Shown: positions 45,554 to 55,223, counted from the first letter of the stretch. The stretch is 64,000 nucleotides of DNA from an uncultured Sphingobacteriales bacterium (GCA_937991535.1 CALKHN010000024.1:1-64000), one strand, 5' to 3'. A program made the numbers and translations. Notes: generated by a model not told the origin, from the letters alone.

Positions 45554-46120
45554 TCAGTTTTTAACCCTTTCAACGTATTCTCCGGTTTTGGTATTGATCC
45601 TGATTAATTCTCCTTCTTCTACAAAAAGGGGTACCATTACTGTAGCTCCGGTTTCAATAGTAGCGGCCTTTAATGTGCGTGTGGCTGTATCGCCTTTAAT
45701 ACCCGGCTCGCTGTAGGTAACCAGCACAACAATTTTATCCGGCAATTCTACGCTCATGGGTAATTCCGTTTCGGTATTGACCAGTACAGAAACTTCCTGC
45801 GCCTCTTTTAAGAATTGCGGGGCATCTATAAGCGGTTCCTGTACAATAATCTGCTCGAAGGTTTCATTGTCCATAAAATTGTATCCCGAATCATCTTTAT
45901 ACAAATACTGGTACCCTTTTCTCTCTACCCGCACAGGATAAATACTATCACCGGAATTCCATGTTTTTTCAATGCTGCGGTTGTTTTCGATACCTTTAAG
46001 TTTGGCCCATACTTTAGCAGCAGCTCTGGCGGTTTTATTTTCGCCAAATTCCACTACACTATACAAGCTGCCGTCTAATTTGAGGATCATTCCCCTGCTG
46101 ATATCTGCTGTACTTGCCAT
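45554..46120 (-). CDS. efp: Elongation factor P (variant tip loop)
   Basis: 188 residues in three beta domains, which rescues ribosomes stalled at polyproline. STADISRGMILKLDGSLYSVVEF opens domain I, and YQYLYKDDSGYNFMDNETFEQI and the C-terminal EEGELIRINTKTGEYVERV are typical. The tip that normally reads PGKGxAFVR, with a modified Lys, here reads ENKTARAAAKVWAKLK. By alignment an Arg sits near the Lys position, with an apparent two-residue longer loop. It leads the efp-accB-accC group. Confidence 0.93.
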   Translation of the reverse strand: MASTADISRGMILKLDGSLYSVVEFGENKTARAAAKVWAKLKGIENNRSIEKTWNSGDSIYPVRVERKGYQYLYKDDSGYNFMDNETFEQIIVQEPLIDAPQFLKEAQEVSVLVNTETELPMSVELPDKIVVLVTYSEPGIKGDTATRTLKAATIETGATVMVPLFVEEGELIRINTKTGEYVERVKN

Positions 46121-46241
46121 GTTTGTTTTTTAAAAAGTGGCGCAAAGATAAGAGGTTTTTGCATTAATTAAGCAGGGAGCGCGACCAATTCACCATTTTT
46201 CCCCGCCATGAATAAGGCGTTCCATTTAAATAATTTTCGGG

Positions 46242-46249
46242 TATTTTTG
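46242..46249 (+). promoter_or_regulatory. TAnnTTTG box just upstream of the E1 start
   Basis: TATTTTTG lies six bases before the ATG at 46255. If it is the -7 element, transcription would start at or next to the start codon, giving a leaderless mRNA. No clear TTG -33 partner is seen, so this is tentative. Confidence 0.3.
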
Positions 46250-46254
46250 CGCTT

Positions 46255-48636
46255 ATGGAGCACATCATTCCCAACGATATTCTGTCTGAAGAAAAACTTT
46301 CGTTTGATCGTTTTCGAGAAGAGGTACTCGGCGATTACCGCCTTGCCTGCGAAAGCAGGGAAGCCAGTTTGCTGGGTCGTAAAGAGGTGCTGACAGGTAA
46401 AGCTAAATTTGGCATTTTCGGTGATGGTAAGGAAGTGCCGCAAATAGCCTTATCTAAATTTTTCCAGCCCGGAGATTTTTACGCAGGGTATTACCGCGAT
46501 CAAACCATTGCATTTGCAACGCAAACGGCAACTATCGAGGAGTTTTTTGCACAATTGTATGCCAACCCCAACGAAAATGATGAGCCTCATAGTGCAGGAA
46601 GACAGATGAATGCGCATTTTGCTTCTGCTTTTACAGATAAGAACGGCGAATTCCTGGACCTGGTTAATCATAAAAATATAACCAGTGGTATTGCACCCAC
46701 TGCGGGGCAAATGCCCAGGGCATTGGGACTGGCTTTTGCCTCAAAGGCATTTCGGGAAATTGATGTATTGCGCCAGTTTACCGGACTTTCTGACCACGGC
46801 AATGAGGTTTGTTTTTGCACTATTGGCGATGCCTCTACTTCTGAAGGCCATTTTTGGGAAACGGTTAATGCCGCCGCGGTACTCGAAGTTCCATTGGCTA
46901 TTTTTATATGGGATGATGGCTATGGCATTTCTGTTCCCTCGGGAAATCAGATTGTGAAGGGCTCCATTTCTGATGCATTAAAAGGATTCCAGAAAAAAAA
47001 GGATACCACAGGGATTGATATTTATAAAGTAAAATGCTGGGATTACGCTGGACTTTGTGAGATTTTTGAACAAGGTATTCAAAAAGTGCGTGATACGCAC
47101 ATTCCCGCTGTTTTTCATGTGGAAGAAGTGACGCAACCCCAGGGACACTCTACATCGGGCAGCCACGAGCGTTATAAAACACAGGAACGACTTGAATGGG
47201 AAAGGGAATGGGATTGCATAAAAAAAATGAAAGAGTGGATCATTGCCAACGCGCTGGCCGACGACGAAGAATTAAATGAAATTGAGATCAATGCAAAGTC
47301 AACTATAAAAGCCAGCCGCCAGGTTGCCTGGGATAAATATGTTTTACCTGTAAAAACAATGGTAACCAAAGCCGTTGCCGTTTTACAGCATATTGTAGAT
47401 GAAGGAAAGGACAACACAGGACGCATCCGGCTTGCAGTTAAAAACTTACAGTCGAACCGGGAACCCGACCGCCGGGATATTTTAAAAGCGCTGGCCACCG
47501 GTGTTCATTTTAGTGATGATGATGCTGTGCATATTTACTACGACAGCCTGCTGGCGGAGCAAAGCGCATTATATCATTCGCATTTGTATAATGAGGGAGC
47601 CAAAAGTTTACAACATGTTCAGGCTACATCGTTGCTGTTCAATGAAAACGCACCTGTTCTTAATGGCTACCAGATACTGAACCGGTATTTTGATGAATTG
47701 TTCGCACACAATCCTAAGGTATTGGCCTTTGGTGAAGACCTGGGACTGATCGGCGATGTTAACCAGGGCTTTGCAGGATTACAGCAGAAGCACGGTGATA
47801 AAAGAATATTTGATACAGGTATCCGTGAACTCACAATAATGGGACAGGGCATTGGTTTGGCTATGAGGGGTTTGCGGCCTATCGCTGAAATACAGTATGT
47901 TGATTATATGTTGTACGGACTGCAACCATTAAGCGATGATGCAGCTTCTTTGCACTATCGTACAAAAGGAAGGCAAAGTTGCCCTATTATTGTACGAACC
48001 AGGGGGCACCGGCTGGAAGGGATATGGCATAGTGGCTCTCCAATGGGTATGCTCATTAATGCGCTTCGTGGATTTCATGTATGTGTTCCGCGCAATATGG
48101 TACAGGCCGCGGGCATGTATAATACATTACTGGAAGTGAACGATCCCGCAATAATCATAGAATGCCTTAATGCCTACCGGCTTAAGGAAAAGCTGCCATC
48201 CAATCTTTTAGAATACAGGGTAGCATTGGGAGTTCCCGAAATAATAAAAGAAGGGGATGATCTTACGATCGTTTCTTATGGCGCTACCGTACGCATAGCC
48301 TTTGAAGCGGCAACGCTGCTTGATCAAATGGGTATACATTGCGAGATTATTGATGTACAAACACTTCTGCCTTTCGATATTAATCATACCATCCTCGTTT
48401 CCCTCAAGAAAACCAACCGTATTATTTTTGCGGATGAAGATTTACCCGGCGGAGCCGCTGCCTATATGTTTAATATTGTTATGGAACAACAGGGAGGATA
48501 CCGGTGGCTGGATGTTGCTCCAAGAACCGTTACGGCACAGGCGCACCGGCCAGCATATGGAACTGATGGAGATTATTTTAGTAAGCCAAATGTAGAAGAC
48601 TTTATCAGGATAGTAAAGGAAATGATGAGCGAATGA
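46255..48636 (+). CDS. 2-oxoacid dehydrogenase E1, fused alpha and beta subunits
   Basis: 793 residues joining alpha (about 1-350) and beta (about 450-793) parts of a branched-chain/pyruvate-type E1, which decarboxylates 2-oxoacids using thiamine diphosphate for an E2 partner. The alpha half has AGYYRDQTIAFATQ and the TPP motif CTIGDASTSEGHFWETVNAAAVLEVP. The beta half has VLAFGEDLGLIGDVNQGFAGLQ, GIRELTIMGQGIGLAMRGLRPIAEIQ and PIIVRTRGHR then HSGSPMG. The fused form is common in Bacteroidota. It is divergent from efp. Substrate preference (branched-chain or pyruvate) is not resolved. Confidence 0.9.
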   Translation: MEHIIPNDILSEEKLSFDRFREEVLGDYRLACESREASLLGRKEVLTGKAKFGIFGDGKEVPQIALSKFFQPGDFYAGYYRDQTIAFATQTATIEEFFAQLYANPNENDEPHSAGRQMNAHFASAFTDKNGEFLDLVNHKNITSGIAPTAGQMPRALGLAFASKAFREIDVLRQFTGLSDHGNEVCFCTIGDASTSEGHFWETVNAAAVLEVPLAIFIWDDGYGISVPSGNQIVKGSISDALKGFQKKKDTTGIDIYKVKCWDYAGLCEIFEQGIQKVRDTHIPAVFHVEEVTQPQGHSTSGSHERYKTQERLEWEREWDCIKKMKEWIIANALADDEELNEIEINAKSTIKASRQVAWDKYVLPVKTMVTKAVAVLQHIVDEGKDNTGRIRLAVKNLQSNREPDRRDILKALATGVHFSDDDAVHIYYDSLLAEQSALYHSHLYNEGAKSLQHVQATSLLFNENAPVLNGYQILNRYFDELFAHNPKVLAFGEDLGLIGDVNQGFAGLQQKHGDKRIFDTGIRELTIMGQGIGLAMRGLRPIAEIQYVDYMLYGLQPLSDDAASLHYRTKGRQSCPIIVRTRGHRLEGIWHSGSPMGMLINALRGFHVCVPRNMVQAAGMYNTLLEVNDPAIIIECLNAYRLKEKLPSNLLEYRVALGVPEIIKEGDDLTIVSYGATVRIAFEAATLLDQMGIHCEIIDVQTLLPFDINHTILVSLKKTNRIIFADEDLPGGAAAYMFNIVMEQQGGYRWLDVAPRTVTAQAHRPAYGTDGDYFSKPNVEDFIRIVKEMMSE

Positions 48637-48639
48637 GGA

Positions 48640-48765
48640 AGGTAAGTTGCAGGGTACAGGTTGCAAGTTACAGGGAGAAGTGAGAGGTGAAAAGTGAGAA
48701 AAGGAGTACCAAGCCCATTATGAGCAGTTCTTAGCATTTCAAATTTTAAATTTCAAATTGACTTC
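48640..48765. repeat. Intergenic word repeats
   Basis: TTGCAGGGTACAGGTTGCAAG, then GAAGTGAGAGGTGAAAAGTGAG (the GTGA family), then ATTTCAAATTTTAAATTTCAAATTG (the CAAATTT family). All three word types are found elsewhere in this window. Non-coding. Confidence 0.55.
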
Positions 48766-48768
48766 GTT

Positions 48769-49080
48769 GTGGGTAAACCGGTAACAAAGGCAGATATTCG
48801 TTTCGCAGAGTTGTGGAGAGAGCAAAGAGTTGGTTCAAAAATAGGATACTACCTTCTTTACACTTTCAGTTGGGGGTTGGTTATCATTTTTATTTCCTTT
48901 TTTTTATTGATGTTTTTAGGTGGTATAAGTATTATACCCATAGCCCGGGATAATAATAAAATCGTTTTGATTATTATTATAGGCTTTATACTTGGATTTA
49001 TTACTGCCCTTATTGTTCGGGCAAGGAATGAGAAAAGGTATCAGAAAATATTAGACAAGGTTAGGAAAGAATCAGTCTAA
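48769..49080 (+). CDS. Small membrane protein with two transmembrane helices
   Basis: 103 residues. A polar N-terminus (KPVTKADIRFAELWREQR) is followed by two hydrophobic helices (about residues 31-52 and 63-82) and a basic C-terminal tail RARNEKRYQKILDKVRKES. Both ends are probably cytoplasmic. The start is GTG at 48769, right after repeat sequence. I recognise no family. Confidence 0.5.
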   Translation: MGKPVTKADIRFAELWREQRVGSKIGYYLLYTFSWGLVIIFISFFLLMFLGGISIIPIARDNNKIVLIIIIGFILGFITALIVRARNEKRYQKILDKVRKESV

Positions 49081-49225
49081 AAACCTTCGGGTATTTTGGG
49101 TATAAAGATTACATTATTGTTTTTGGTGTTCATTACTTTGTTGTTTATTCAGACAGCAGTTTCTATAATTGTTGCATTAAGGATTGTGGGGACGGAGTTC
49201 ATAGAATAGCATTGTATACTACAGT

Positions 49226-49993
49226 ATGAAAATTTTACAAACAGCCGAAAGGGTATCCCAAAAGGAGCATTCCGATAATTATGTATACCAGCGCTCCCTG
49301 CTCGCTTACCTGGAAGCGGCAAAAATTATTTCGGGCAGCGTGCTGGAAATTGGTACAGGAAGTGGTTACGGCGTTGATATTATTGCTCCGCATGCGGAGG
49401 AGTTTGTTACAATTGACAAGCACCAAACCCCCATGAACAGCAGTAGTGCAGTGAAATTTATTCAAATGAATGTGCCGCCTTTGCATGGTATCCCTTCCAA
49501 TAGCTTCGACTTTGTTATCACTTTCCAGGTAATAGAGCACATACAAAATGACGGATTGTTTCTGAAAGAGATAAACCGGGTATTAAAAAGTGGCGGAAAA
49601 TTAATAGTTACAACGCCCAACAAAAAAATGTCAATCACCCGCAATCCCTGGCATATCAGAGAATATACCGTACAGGAATTGGAAAAATTATTATTATCTC
49701 ATTTTAAAAAAGCGGAGAAGCTTGGCGTTTTTGGAAACGAAAGCATAATGGATTATTACATTAAAAACAAAGCTTCGGTTAAAAGAATAACCCGGTTCGA
49801 TATTTTTAATCTCCAGTATCGTTTGCCCCGCCAGCTTCTTCAAATACCGTACGATATTCTGAACAGGCTGAATAGAAAAAAGCTGCTGAACAGCAATAAA
49901 GAACTGGTTACCCGGATTACCCATGAAGATTATAATATACGGGCGGCAGATGATAGCTGCTTCGATCTTTTTTTTATTGCAGAAAAAGAATAG
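49226..49993 (+). CDS. Class I SAM-dependent methyltransferase
   Basis: 255 residues. SAM-binding motif I is VLEIGTGSGYGVDIIAPH, the acidic residue is in FVTIDKHQ, and motif IV is SFDFVITFQVIEHIQND with LKEINRVLKSGGKLIVTTPNKK after it. It is of the Methyltransf_11/23 type. The C-terminal part (ITRFDIFNLQYRLPRQLLQIPYDILNRLNRKKLL) is basic and may bind the substrate, perhaps a glycan or lipid. The substrate is unknown. Confidence 0.82.
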   Translation: MKILQTAERVSQKEHSDNYVYQRSLLAYLEAAKIISGSVLEIGTGSGYGVDIIAPHAEEFVTIDKHQTPMNSSSAVKFIQMNVPPLHGIPSNSFDFVITFQVIEHIQNDGLFLKEINRVLKSGGKLIVTTPNKKMSITRNPWHIREYTVQELEKLLLSHFKKAEKLGVFGNESIMDYYIKNKASVKRITRFDIFNLQYRLPRQLLQIPYDILNRLNRKKLLNSNKELVTRITHEDYNIRAADDSCFDLFFIAEKE

Positions 49994-50001
49994 GATACCT
50001 G

Positions 50002-50720
50002 TTCCTGTGTTTCTACTGTGGCGATGTGTTTGTAACAATATTATTAGCACATAGGATCATAGGACATGTAGATACGCATGGTTTTGTTTGCCCTATTGTG
50101 TTCCTGTGTTTCTACTGTGGCTATGTGTTTGTAGCAATATTATTAGCACATAGGATCATAGGGCATGTAGGTACACATAGTTTTGTTTGCCCTATTGTGT
50201 TCCTGTGTTTCTACTGTGGCTATGTGTTTGTAACAATATTATTAACACAAAGAATCATAGGACATGTAGGTACACATAGTATTGTTACGCTATTGTGTTC
50301 CTGTGTTTCTACTGTGGCGATGTGTTTGTAACAATATTATTAACACAAAGGATCATAGGGCATGTAGGTACACATAGTTTTGTTTGCCCTATTGTGTTCC
50401 TATGTTTCTACTGTGGCTATGTGTTTGTAACAATATTATTAACACAAAGAATCATAGGACATGTAGGTACACATAGTATTGTTACGCTATTGTGTTCCTG
50501 TGTTTCTACTGTGGCGATGTGTTTGTAACAATATTATTAACACAAAGGATCAAAGGACATATAGGTACACATAGTTTTGTTTGCCCTATTGTGTTCCCAT
50601 GTTTCTACTGTGGCGATGTGTTTGTAACAATATTATTATTAGCACAAAGGATCATAGGACATGTAGGTACACATAGTTTTGTTACGCTATTGTGTTCCTG
50701 AGTTTCTACTGTGGCGATGT
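50002..50720. repeat. Tandem array, about 7.2 copies of a 98-101-bp unit
   Basis: Copies start (at TTCC) near 50002, 50101, 50200, 50298, 50397, 50495, 50594 and 50695, giving periods of 99, 99, 98, 99, 98, 99 and 101. Units begin TTCCTGTGTTTCTACTGTGG and contain TTTGTAACAATATTATTA and GTAGGTACACATAG. Two tail variants occur: GTTTTGTTTGCCCTATTG and GTATTGTTACGCTATTG (GTTTTGTTACGC in the last copy). Many units include the inverse pair CTATGTGT/ACACATAG, so hairpins are possible. It lies between the methyltransferase and the response-regulator terminator. Confidence 0.9.
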
Positions 50721-50754
50721 CTCCAATCCTTTGTTTCAGCACATCTGCCGAAAT

Positions 50755-50787
50755 AAAAAACCGCTCGCGTTACCGAAACGGTTTTTT
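50755..50787. terminator. Intrinsic terminator (bidirectional)
   Basis: AAAAAACCG (50755-50763) and CGGTTTTTT (50779-50787) form a 9-bp stem with an A/T-run on both sides. It lies 33 bases downstream of the minus-strand response-regulator stop and also closes the repeat array on the plus side. Confidence 0.7.
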
Positions 50788-50819
50788 CAATTTAACATGG
50801 GTCAGGAAAATGAACGGCG

Positions 50820-51449
50820 CTACCGTCCGAAGTATTTGTTTACTGCTTCAACGCGATTATTTACATGCAGCTTTTCATAAATATGATATACATGTTTACG
50901 CACGGTTTCCTGTGCAATACCAAGCCTTGTTGAAATTTCCTTATACAACATGCCTTTAGCCAGCAGCTCGAGAATTTCATGCTCGCGGTTTGACAAATTG
51001 TCCAGCAAACCGGAAGAAGGATTTTTTTCCTGGAAAACGGCAACTACTTTTCTTGCTATCTGGCTGCTCATCGGCGCGCCGCCTTCAGCCAGTTCACGTA
51101 TAGATTCGAGAAGTTTTCCGGGCGCAGTCTTTTTTAAGATATACCCGTTGGCTCCGGCTGCCAGCGCTTCAAATATTTTTTCATCTTCTTCATACACCGT
51201 ACACATCATAAATAATATGTCGTGGTTTTGGGGCTTCAATTCTCTTACGCAATCTATACCACTCATACCACCCAGGTTGATATCCATCAGCACAACGTTC
51301 GGCTTCAGTTTGGGAATGCCCAAAATAGCAGTTTCGGCACTGATAAAGGATCCACTGAACTTGTATCCTTCGGCCATCATAATGATCTGTTCCAATGCCT
51401 GGCGTATATCGTCATTGTCTTCTACTATGCAAACAGAAATCGTATTCAT
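50820..51449 (-). CDS. NarL/LuxR-type response regulator
   Basis: 209 residues. The receiver domain has CIVEDNDDIRQAL (acidic pocket), the phospho-acceptor Asp in VVLMDINLGGMSGID, a conserved Thr in MMCTVYEED and Lys in YILKKTAPG. The LuxR-type HTH is LSNREHEILELLAKGMLYKEIST then GIAQETVRKHVYHIYEKLHV. It is paired with the adjacent histidine kinase gene on the same strand (64 bp gap), so it is its likely partner. Targets are unknown. Confidence 0.93.
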   Translation of the reverse strand: MNTISVCIVEDNDDIRQALEQIIMMAEGYKFSGSFISAETAILGIPKLKPNVVLMDINLGGMSGIDCVRELKPQNHDILFMMCTVYEEDEKIFEALAAGANGYILKKTAPGKLLESIRELAEGGAPMSSQIARKVVAVFQEKNPSSGLLDNLSNREHEILELLAKGMLYKEISTRLGIAQETVRKHVYHIYEKLHVNNRVEAVNKYFGR

Positions 51450-51513
51450 GTAAAGTAAAATAAACTGTAAAACTAAAGTTTAATGGTGAAATCCCCGTAC
51501 CCTAAAGTGGGTA

Positions 51514-53418
51514 TCAGGTTAAGGGCACCTTTAGTACAACCGAGGTACCGTCATGGGTTGAAATAATACAGGATCCGCCAACGGCGGAAAGCCTTTCCTT
51601 TATATTAAGCAACCCGTTGTTAAAGCTTTGTATAACAGACGTGTTAAAGCCGATGCCATTATCTGTTATAGAAATGGAGAAATATTCATCGGCAATGAAT
51701 TTTACATTCACCTTCGTTGCCTGCGAATGCTTTACTATATTGTGCAAAGCTTCTTTTACCGAAAGCAGGATATTACGGCGGATTTTTCCACTCACTTTTA
51801 TTTCCGGGATCGGATCAGGTGTTGCAATGTGTAATTGAAATGGCAGGGGTTCAAAGTATTCTACAATCAGGTGTCGCAGGTAGGCGATGAGGTTAGGCAA
51901 TGTATCATTCCGTGAATTCAATGTCCATATAATTTCATTCATTTTATCAATTAATATATTCGATGTTTCTGAAATCTTTTCAAGCTCTTTGCTATCATCC
52001 GATGTGCTTTTGGCTTTGGCAATTTCACTCAGCAGTCGTATAGAGGTAAGCCCCGATCCTATATCGTCATGTATTTCCTGCGATATCCGGTTCCTTTCTT
52101 TGTCCCTGGTATCAATGATTGCCTGGTATTTTTCGAGTTTCTTTCTGTCATTTTCGAGTTGTAGTTTTTCGACAGCCCTTATGCGCTGTGCTTCCTGCAT
52201 TCTCGCCCTGTAAGATAGTCCCTGCATAAAAAGCAGCATCTGCAGAAGTATACCCAGCATAAAAACCAAAACAGGAATACCGGCATGTCTGAAAAAATGA
52301 TATTCGTACTCGCTCCATCTGTCAATATAAAGCGCCACACATGATAGGAGGATAGCGATAAATGCACCTGTAGCCACATATCGTATCTCCTTGTTGCCGT
52401 TCCGGTTGATTAATATCGAAATAATACCGGCCGTGTACAGCAACACAATCATTCTTATGGTATCGAAAGCGATATTTCCAATATAGTTGTACCGGTTGGT
52501 GTATGTAAGCGGGAGATTGATGACTAAAAAAATAAATTGAATCAGTACAAGTATCATCAATTGTTTGTATAGTCCGGGAAATTTCTTTTTCAGCGCAAAG
52601 AAAGAAGAAATAAAAAGTAAGATGAGCATAGTTCCGCTCAATTGCAGCACCTGGTACCTGAAATCGTAAAAAAAATAATACAGATCGCTAAAGATAAACA
52701 GGTTGAGCAGCCGGAGTAAAAAATAAATCACAAAAACAAACATTGCGCCGGAGTAATACAGGTATTCAATTTTGAAGGTTTGGAAAAAAATGGTGAGCGT
52801 ATACGCAAACATACTGAACATAATTCCCAGCAGCGCAATAGTAATGTAAATGTACAGGCGATTGGGCCGTAAAAAATGATTAAAGGTAAAAGCAATTTGC
52901 TCATGGGGTACTAATATTACAGGATCAAACTGATACCAGTTATAAAAATTTATATCAGCCTGGATGTAAAATGTTTTATACGTCCCTTTTTTCACTGTAA
53001 AAAAAGCATACGGAACTTCATTAAATACAGTATGGGAAAAAGAAGTGAATTGATTGTTCAATGGGTTCATTGTTGCAGTACTGCTGTCATACTCATACAT
53101 GGTATAGCGCTGAGCCTTGCCTGTGTATAGCCAGAATGTACTCTGCGGGCTGCTGTTGGCAACAGATAGCTTTATGAAATAACGCGCATCCAGCCGGGTT
53201 TTATCAAAAGGGAATTTTTCACCCGGGTATGAAAACTCCCCCGGAGTAATATTATCAATGGTCCTTTGTTTGGTATAGTCTGTAAAATACGATAAACGTC
53301 TTAAAACGGTGTCATACGCGCTGATCTTTCCTATGTCAATAAAATCAGCAGGTTGTGCTGTGGTAAAACTCCAGCACCAAAGGAAGGTAATGGCGGTCAC
53401 AAACCTTTTTAACAACAA
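51514..53418 (-). CDS. Sensor histidine kinase with 7TMR-DISM sensor
   Basis: 634 residues. A signal-like N-terminus is followed by an extracellular 7TMR-DISM domain (about 30-180), seven transmembrane helices (about 185-390) and a coiled-coil linker. The HisKA_3 dimerisation region has NRISQEIHDDIGSGLTSIRLL with the phospho-His in EIHDD. The HATPase_c domain has NILLSVKEALHNIVKHSQAT and ITDNGIGFN. It pairs with the NarL-type regulator downstream. The start codon is unclear: only TTG is available at 53418 and no in-frame ATG lies upstream. Confidence 0.9.
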   Translation of the reverse strand: MLLKRFVTAITFLWCWSFTTAQPADFIDIGKISAYDTVLRRLSYFTDYTKQRTIDNITPGEFSYPGEKFPFDKTRLDARYFIKLSVANSSPQSTFWLYTGKAQRYTMYEYDSSTATMNPLNNQFTSFSHTVFNEVPYAFFTVKKGTYKTFYIQADINFYNWYQFDPVILVPHEQIAFTFNHFLRPNRLYIYITIALLGIMFSMFAYTLTIFFQTFKIEYLYYSGAMFVFVIYFLLRLLNLFIFSDLYYFFYDFRYQVLQLSGTMLILLFISSFFALKKKFPGLYKQLMILVLIQFIFLVINLPLTYTNRYNYIGNIAFDTIRMIVLLYTAGIISILINRNGNKEIRYVATGAFIAILLSCVALYIDRWSEYEYHFFRHAGIPVLVFMLGILLQMLLFMQGLSYRARMQEAQRIRAVEKLQLENDRKKLEKYQAIIDTRDKERNRISQEIHDDIGSGLTSIRLLSEIAKAKSTSDDSKELEKISETSNILIDKMNEIIWTLNSRNDTLPNLIAYLRHLIVEYFEPLPFQLHIATPDPIPEIKVSGKIRRNILLSVKEALHNIVKHSQATKVNVKFIADEYFSISITDNGIGFNTSVIQSFNNGLLNIKERLSAVGGSCIISTHDGTSVVLKVPLT

Positions 53419-53481
53419 GCAGATTGATTTTAAGCAAAATGAGCTGTACTGTAATTTAAAGGATTTATTTCAAAATAAGTG

Positions 53482-54129
53482 TCAAACAGGAATGTAGAGC
53501 AAATATTTCTCCATAAAAAACGCCTCCTTAAACAAGCCGGATATCTCCCATATATGCGGCTTAAGACCGCTTTCCCGAATTTCCTGTGTAAGATCGCCGC
53601 CCTTCATGCAGATCAGTCCGTTTTTAAAATCATCTGTCTTTTTTTTCTTGCTTAACAGGGGATTGCTCCACTGCCACAGGTCTTTTAACGGAGCAACGGC
53701 ACGGCTCACGGCAAAATCAAATTTCCTGTTTTTGATTTCTTCAGCACGTATATGCTGTGTGGTTACATTTTTTAATTGCAATGCCTTTACCACTTCATCC
53801 ACTACTTTTATTTTTTTTCCGATTGAATCTACCAGATGAAACTGAACATCCGGGAAAAAAATGGACAGGGGTATTCCGGGAAACCCGCCCCCTGTTCCAA
53901 TGTCAATAATTTCGGTACCTCTGGTAAATTTAAATACCGCTGCAATGGCAAGGGAGTGCAGCACATGCCTTTCGTACAGTGAATCAATATCCTTTCGGGA
54001 AATAACATTGATCTTCTCATTCCATTCCTGGTAAACCTGACCGAGTGCAGTGAACTGGCTTATTTGCAGATCGGAAAAATCAGTAAAATGCCGGGTGATC
54101 ACTTCCAGTTTACCCGTGGCTTCTTCCAT
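53482..54129 (-). CDS. rsmG: 16S rRNA (guanine527-N7)-methyltransferase
   Basis: 215 residues. Methylates G527 of 16S rRNA using SAM. Family markers are NEKINVISRKDIDSLYERHVLHS, the SAM motif IIDIGTGGGFPGIPLSIFFPD, and KFDFAVSRAVAPLKDL. Length is normal. The ATG at 54129 lies inside the 3' end of the upstream glycosyltransferase gene (31 bp overlap). Confidence 0.95.
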   Translation of the reverse strand: MEEATGKLEVITRHFTDFSDLQISQFTALGQVYQEWNEKINVISRKDIDSLYERHVLHSLAIAAVFKFTRGTEIIDIGTGGGFPGIPLSIFFPDVQFHLVDSIGKKIKVVDEVVKALQLKNVTTQHIRAEEIKNRKFDFAVSRAVAPLKDLWQWSNPLLSKKKKTDDFKNGLICMKGGDLTQEIRESGLKPHIWEISGLFKEAFFMEKYLLYIPV

Positions 54130-55223
54130 AATGCGGGAGTAAAAATGAGATAATAAAAAAACATAAAAATATCAAGGACCCAGAACCATTTCCAAAGGTC
54201 TTTTTCATCTAATTTTTCCATTGCATTATACCAAATGATGCCCTGTATAATGAAACGCAATAAAAACACTCCCAAAACAAATTCCCATTGAAAAAAGATG
54301 AGTGCTGCAATAAATGACGGATAAAATAAAAAATGGGTGAGGGCGTATAAACCAAGCAAAATCCGGTGTTTGGGTTTATACAGCCTGGCCGTAGTAAAAT
54401 GTCTTTGTTTTTGATTGCGCCAGTCCTTCCATGTTTTTTTAGGTTCAGAAAGTGTAAAAGCTTCTTTGTCTACCACCACTTTTGTATTGCTGGCATTGGC
54501 TGTAGCATTAATAAACAAGTCATCGTCGCCTCCGGGTAAATGGTTATGCCCCGAAAATCCTTTATTGCGGAAGAATACATTCTTTTTATAGGCAAGGTTT
54601 CTGCCGGTTCCCATATAGGGCAATCCTGCCAGGGCATAGGAAAGATATTGTAACCCTGTATGAAAAGTCTCGAAACGAATAATTTTATTCAGAAATCCCT
54701 TCCTTTTATAATAAGCGCCATACCCCAACACAATTTCTGTTCCCTGCTCAAAAGGAGCAACCATTTTGTGCATCCAGAACTCACTTGCGGGAACACAATC
54801 AGCATCGGTTAGCAGCACAACATCGTACTTTGCTGTTTTAATGCCCATTGACAGGGGGAATTTCTTGCCATGGATGAATTTAGCTTCCTGCTTCAGTTCA
54901 ATAATATGCAACTGTGCGAAATCTTTCTGCAAAGCTTCCAGCAGGTATTTGGATTCATCCAATGAATTATCGTTTACCAAAATGAGTTCATGCGCATCAG
55001 TAAATTCCTGTACCAGTAAACCGGGAAGATTTTTAGCTAAATTTGCGGCTTCATCACGGGCGCAAACAATTACAGAAACAGGCTGCTGATGATAGGATAT
55101 GGAGGATCCTGAGCGATAAAAAGCCAGCCTTCTGAAGAAATAAAGATAATAAATGATCTGGATGAAAGTAATGCAGCAAAACGCTCCAAATACTATTAAA
55201 GGCCAGTCAAATTTCTCCATCAT
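54099..55223 (-). CDS. Membrane-bound glycosyltransferase family 2
   Basis: 374 residues. An N-terminal transmembrane helix (about 8-30) precedes a GT2 catalytic domain with VSVIVCARDEAANLAKNLP, LILVNDNSLDESK, and VVLLTDADCVP (DxD). QQKRH-type QKQRHFTTARL resembles the Q/RxxRW motif of processive GT2 enzymes, with His in place of Trp. Two or three C-terminal transmembrane helices follow. It could make a polysaccharide or glycolipid. It overlaps rsmG by 31 bp, so the two are co-transcribed. Confidence 0.85.
   Translation of the reverse strand: MMEKFDWPLIVFGAFCCITFIQIIYYLYFFRRLAFYRSGSSISYHQQPVSVIVCARDEAANLAKNLPGLLVQEFTDAHELILVNDNSLDESKYLLEALQKDFAQLHIIELKQEAKFIHGKKFPLSMGIKTAKYDVVLLTDADCVPASEFWMHKMVAPFEQGTEIVLGYGAYYKRKGFLNKIIRFETFHTGLQYLSYALAGLPYMGTGRNLAYKKNVFFRNKGFSGHNHLPGGDDDLFINATANASNTKVVVDKEAFTLSEPKKTWKDWRNQKQRHFTTARLYKPKHRILLGLYALTHFLFYPSFIAALIFFQWEFVLGVFLLRFIIQGIIWYNAMEKLDEKDLWKWFWVLDIFMFFYYLIFTPALWKKPRVNWK

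Noticed and set aside
50002..50720. CRISPR array
   Set aside because: Units are 98-101 bp and contiguous with no unique spacers, and no cas genes are nearby.
50026..50960. Protein-coding repeats (MFLCFYCGDVFVTILL-type frames)
   Set aside because: Frames stay open only because the period is near a multiple of three. There is no start context, and stops appear when the period shifts to 98 or 101.
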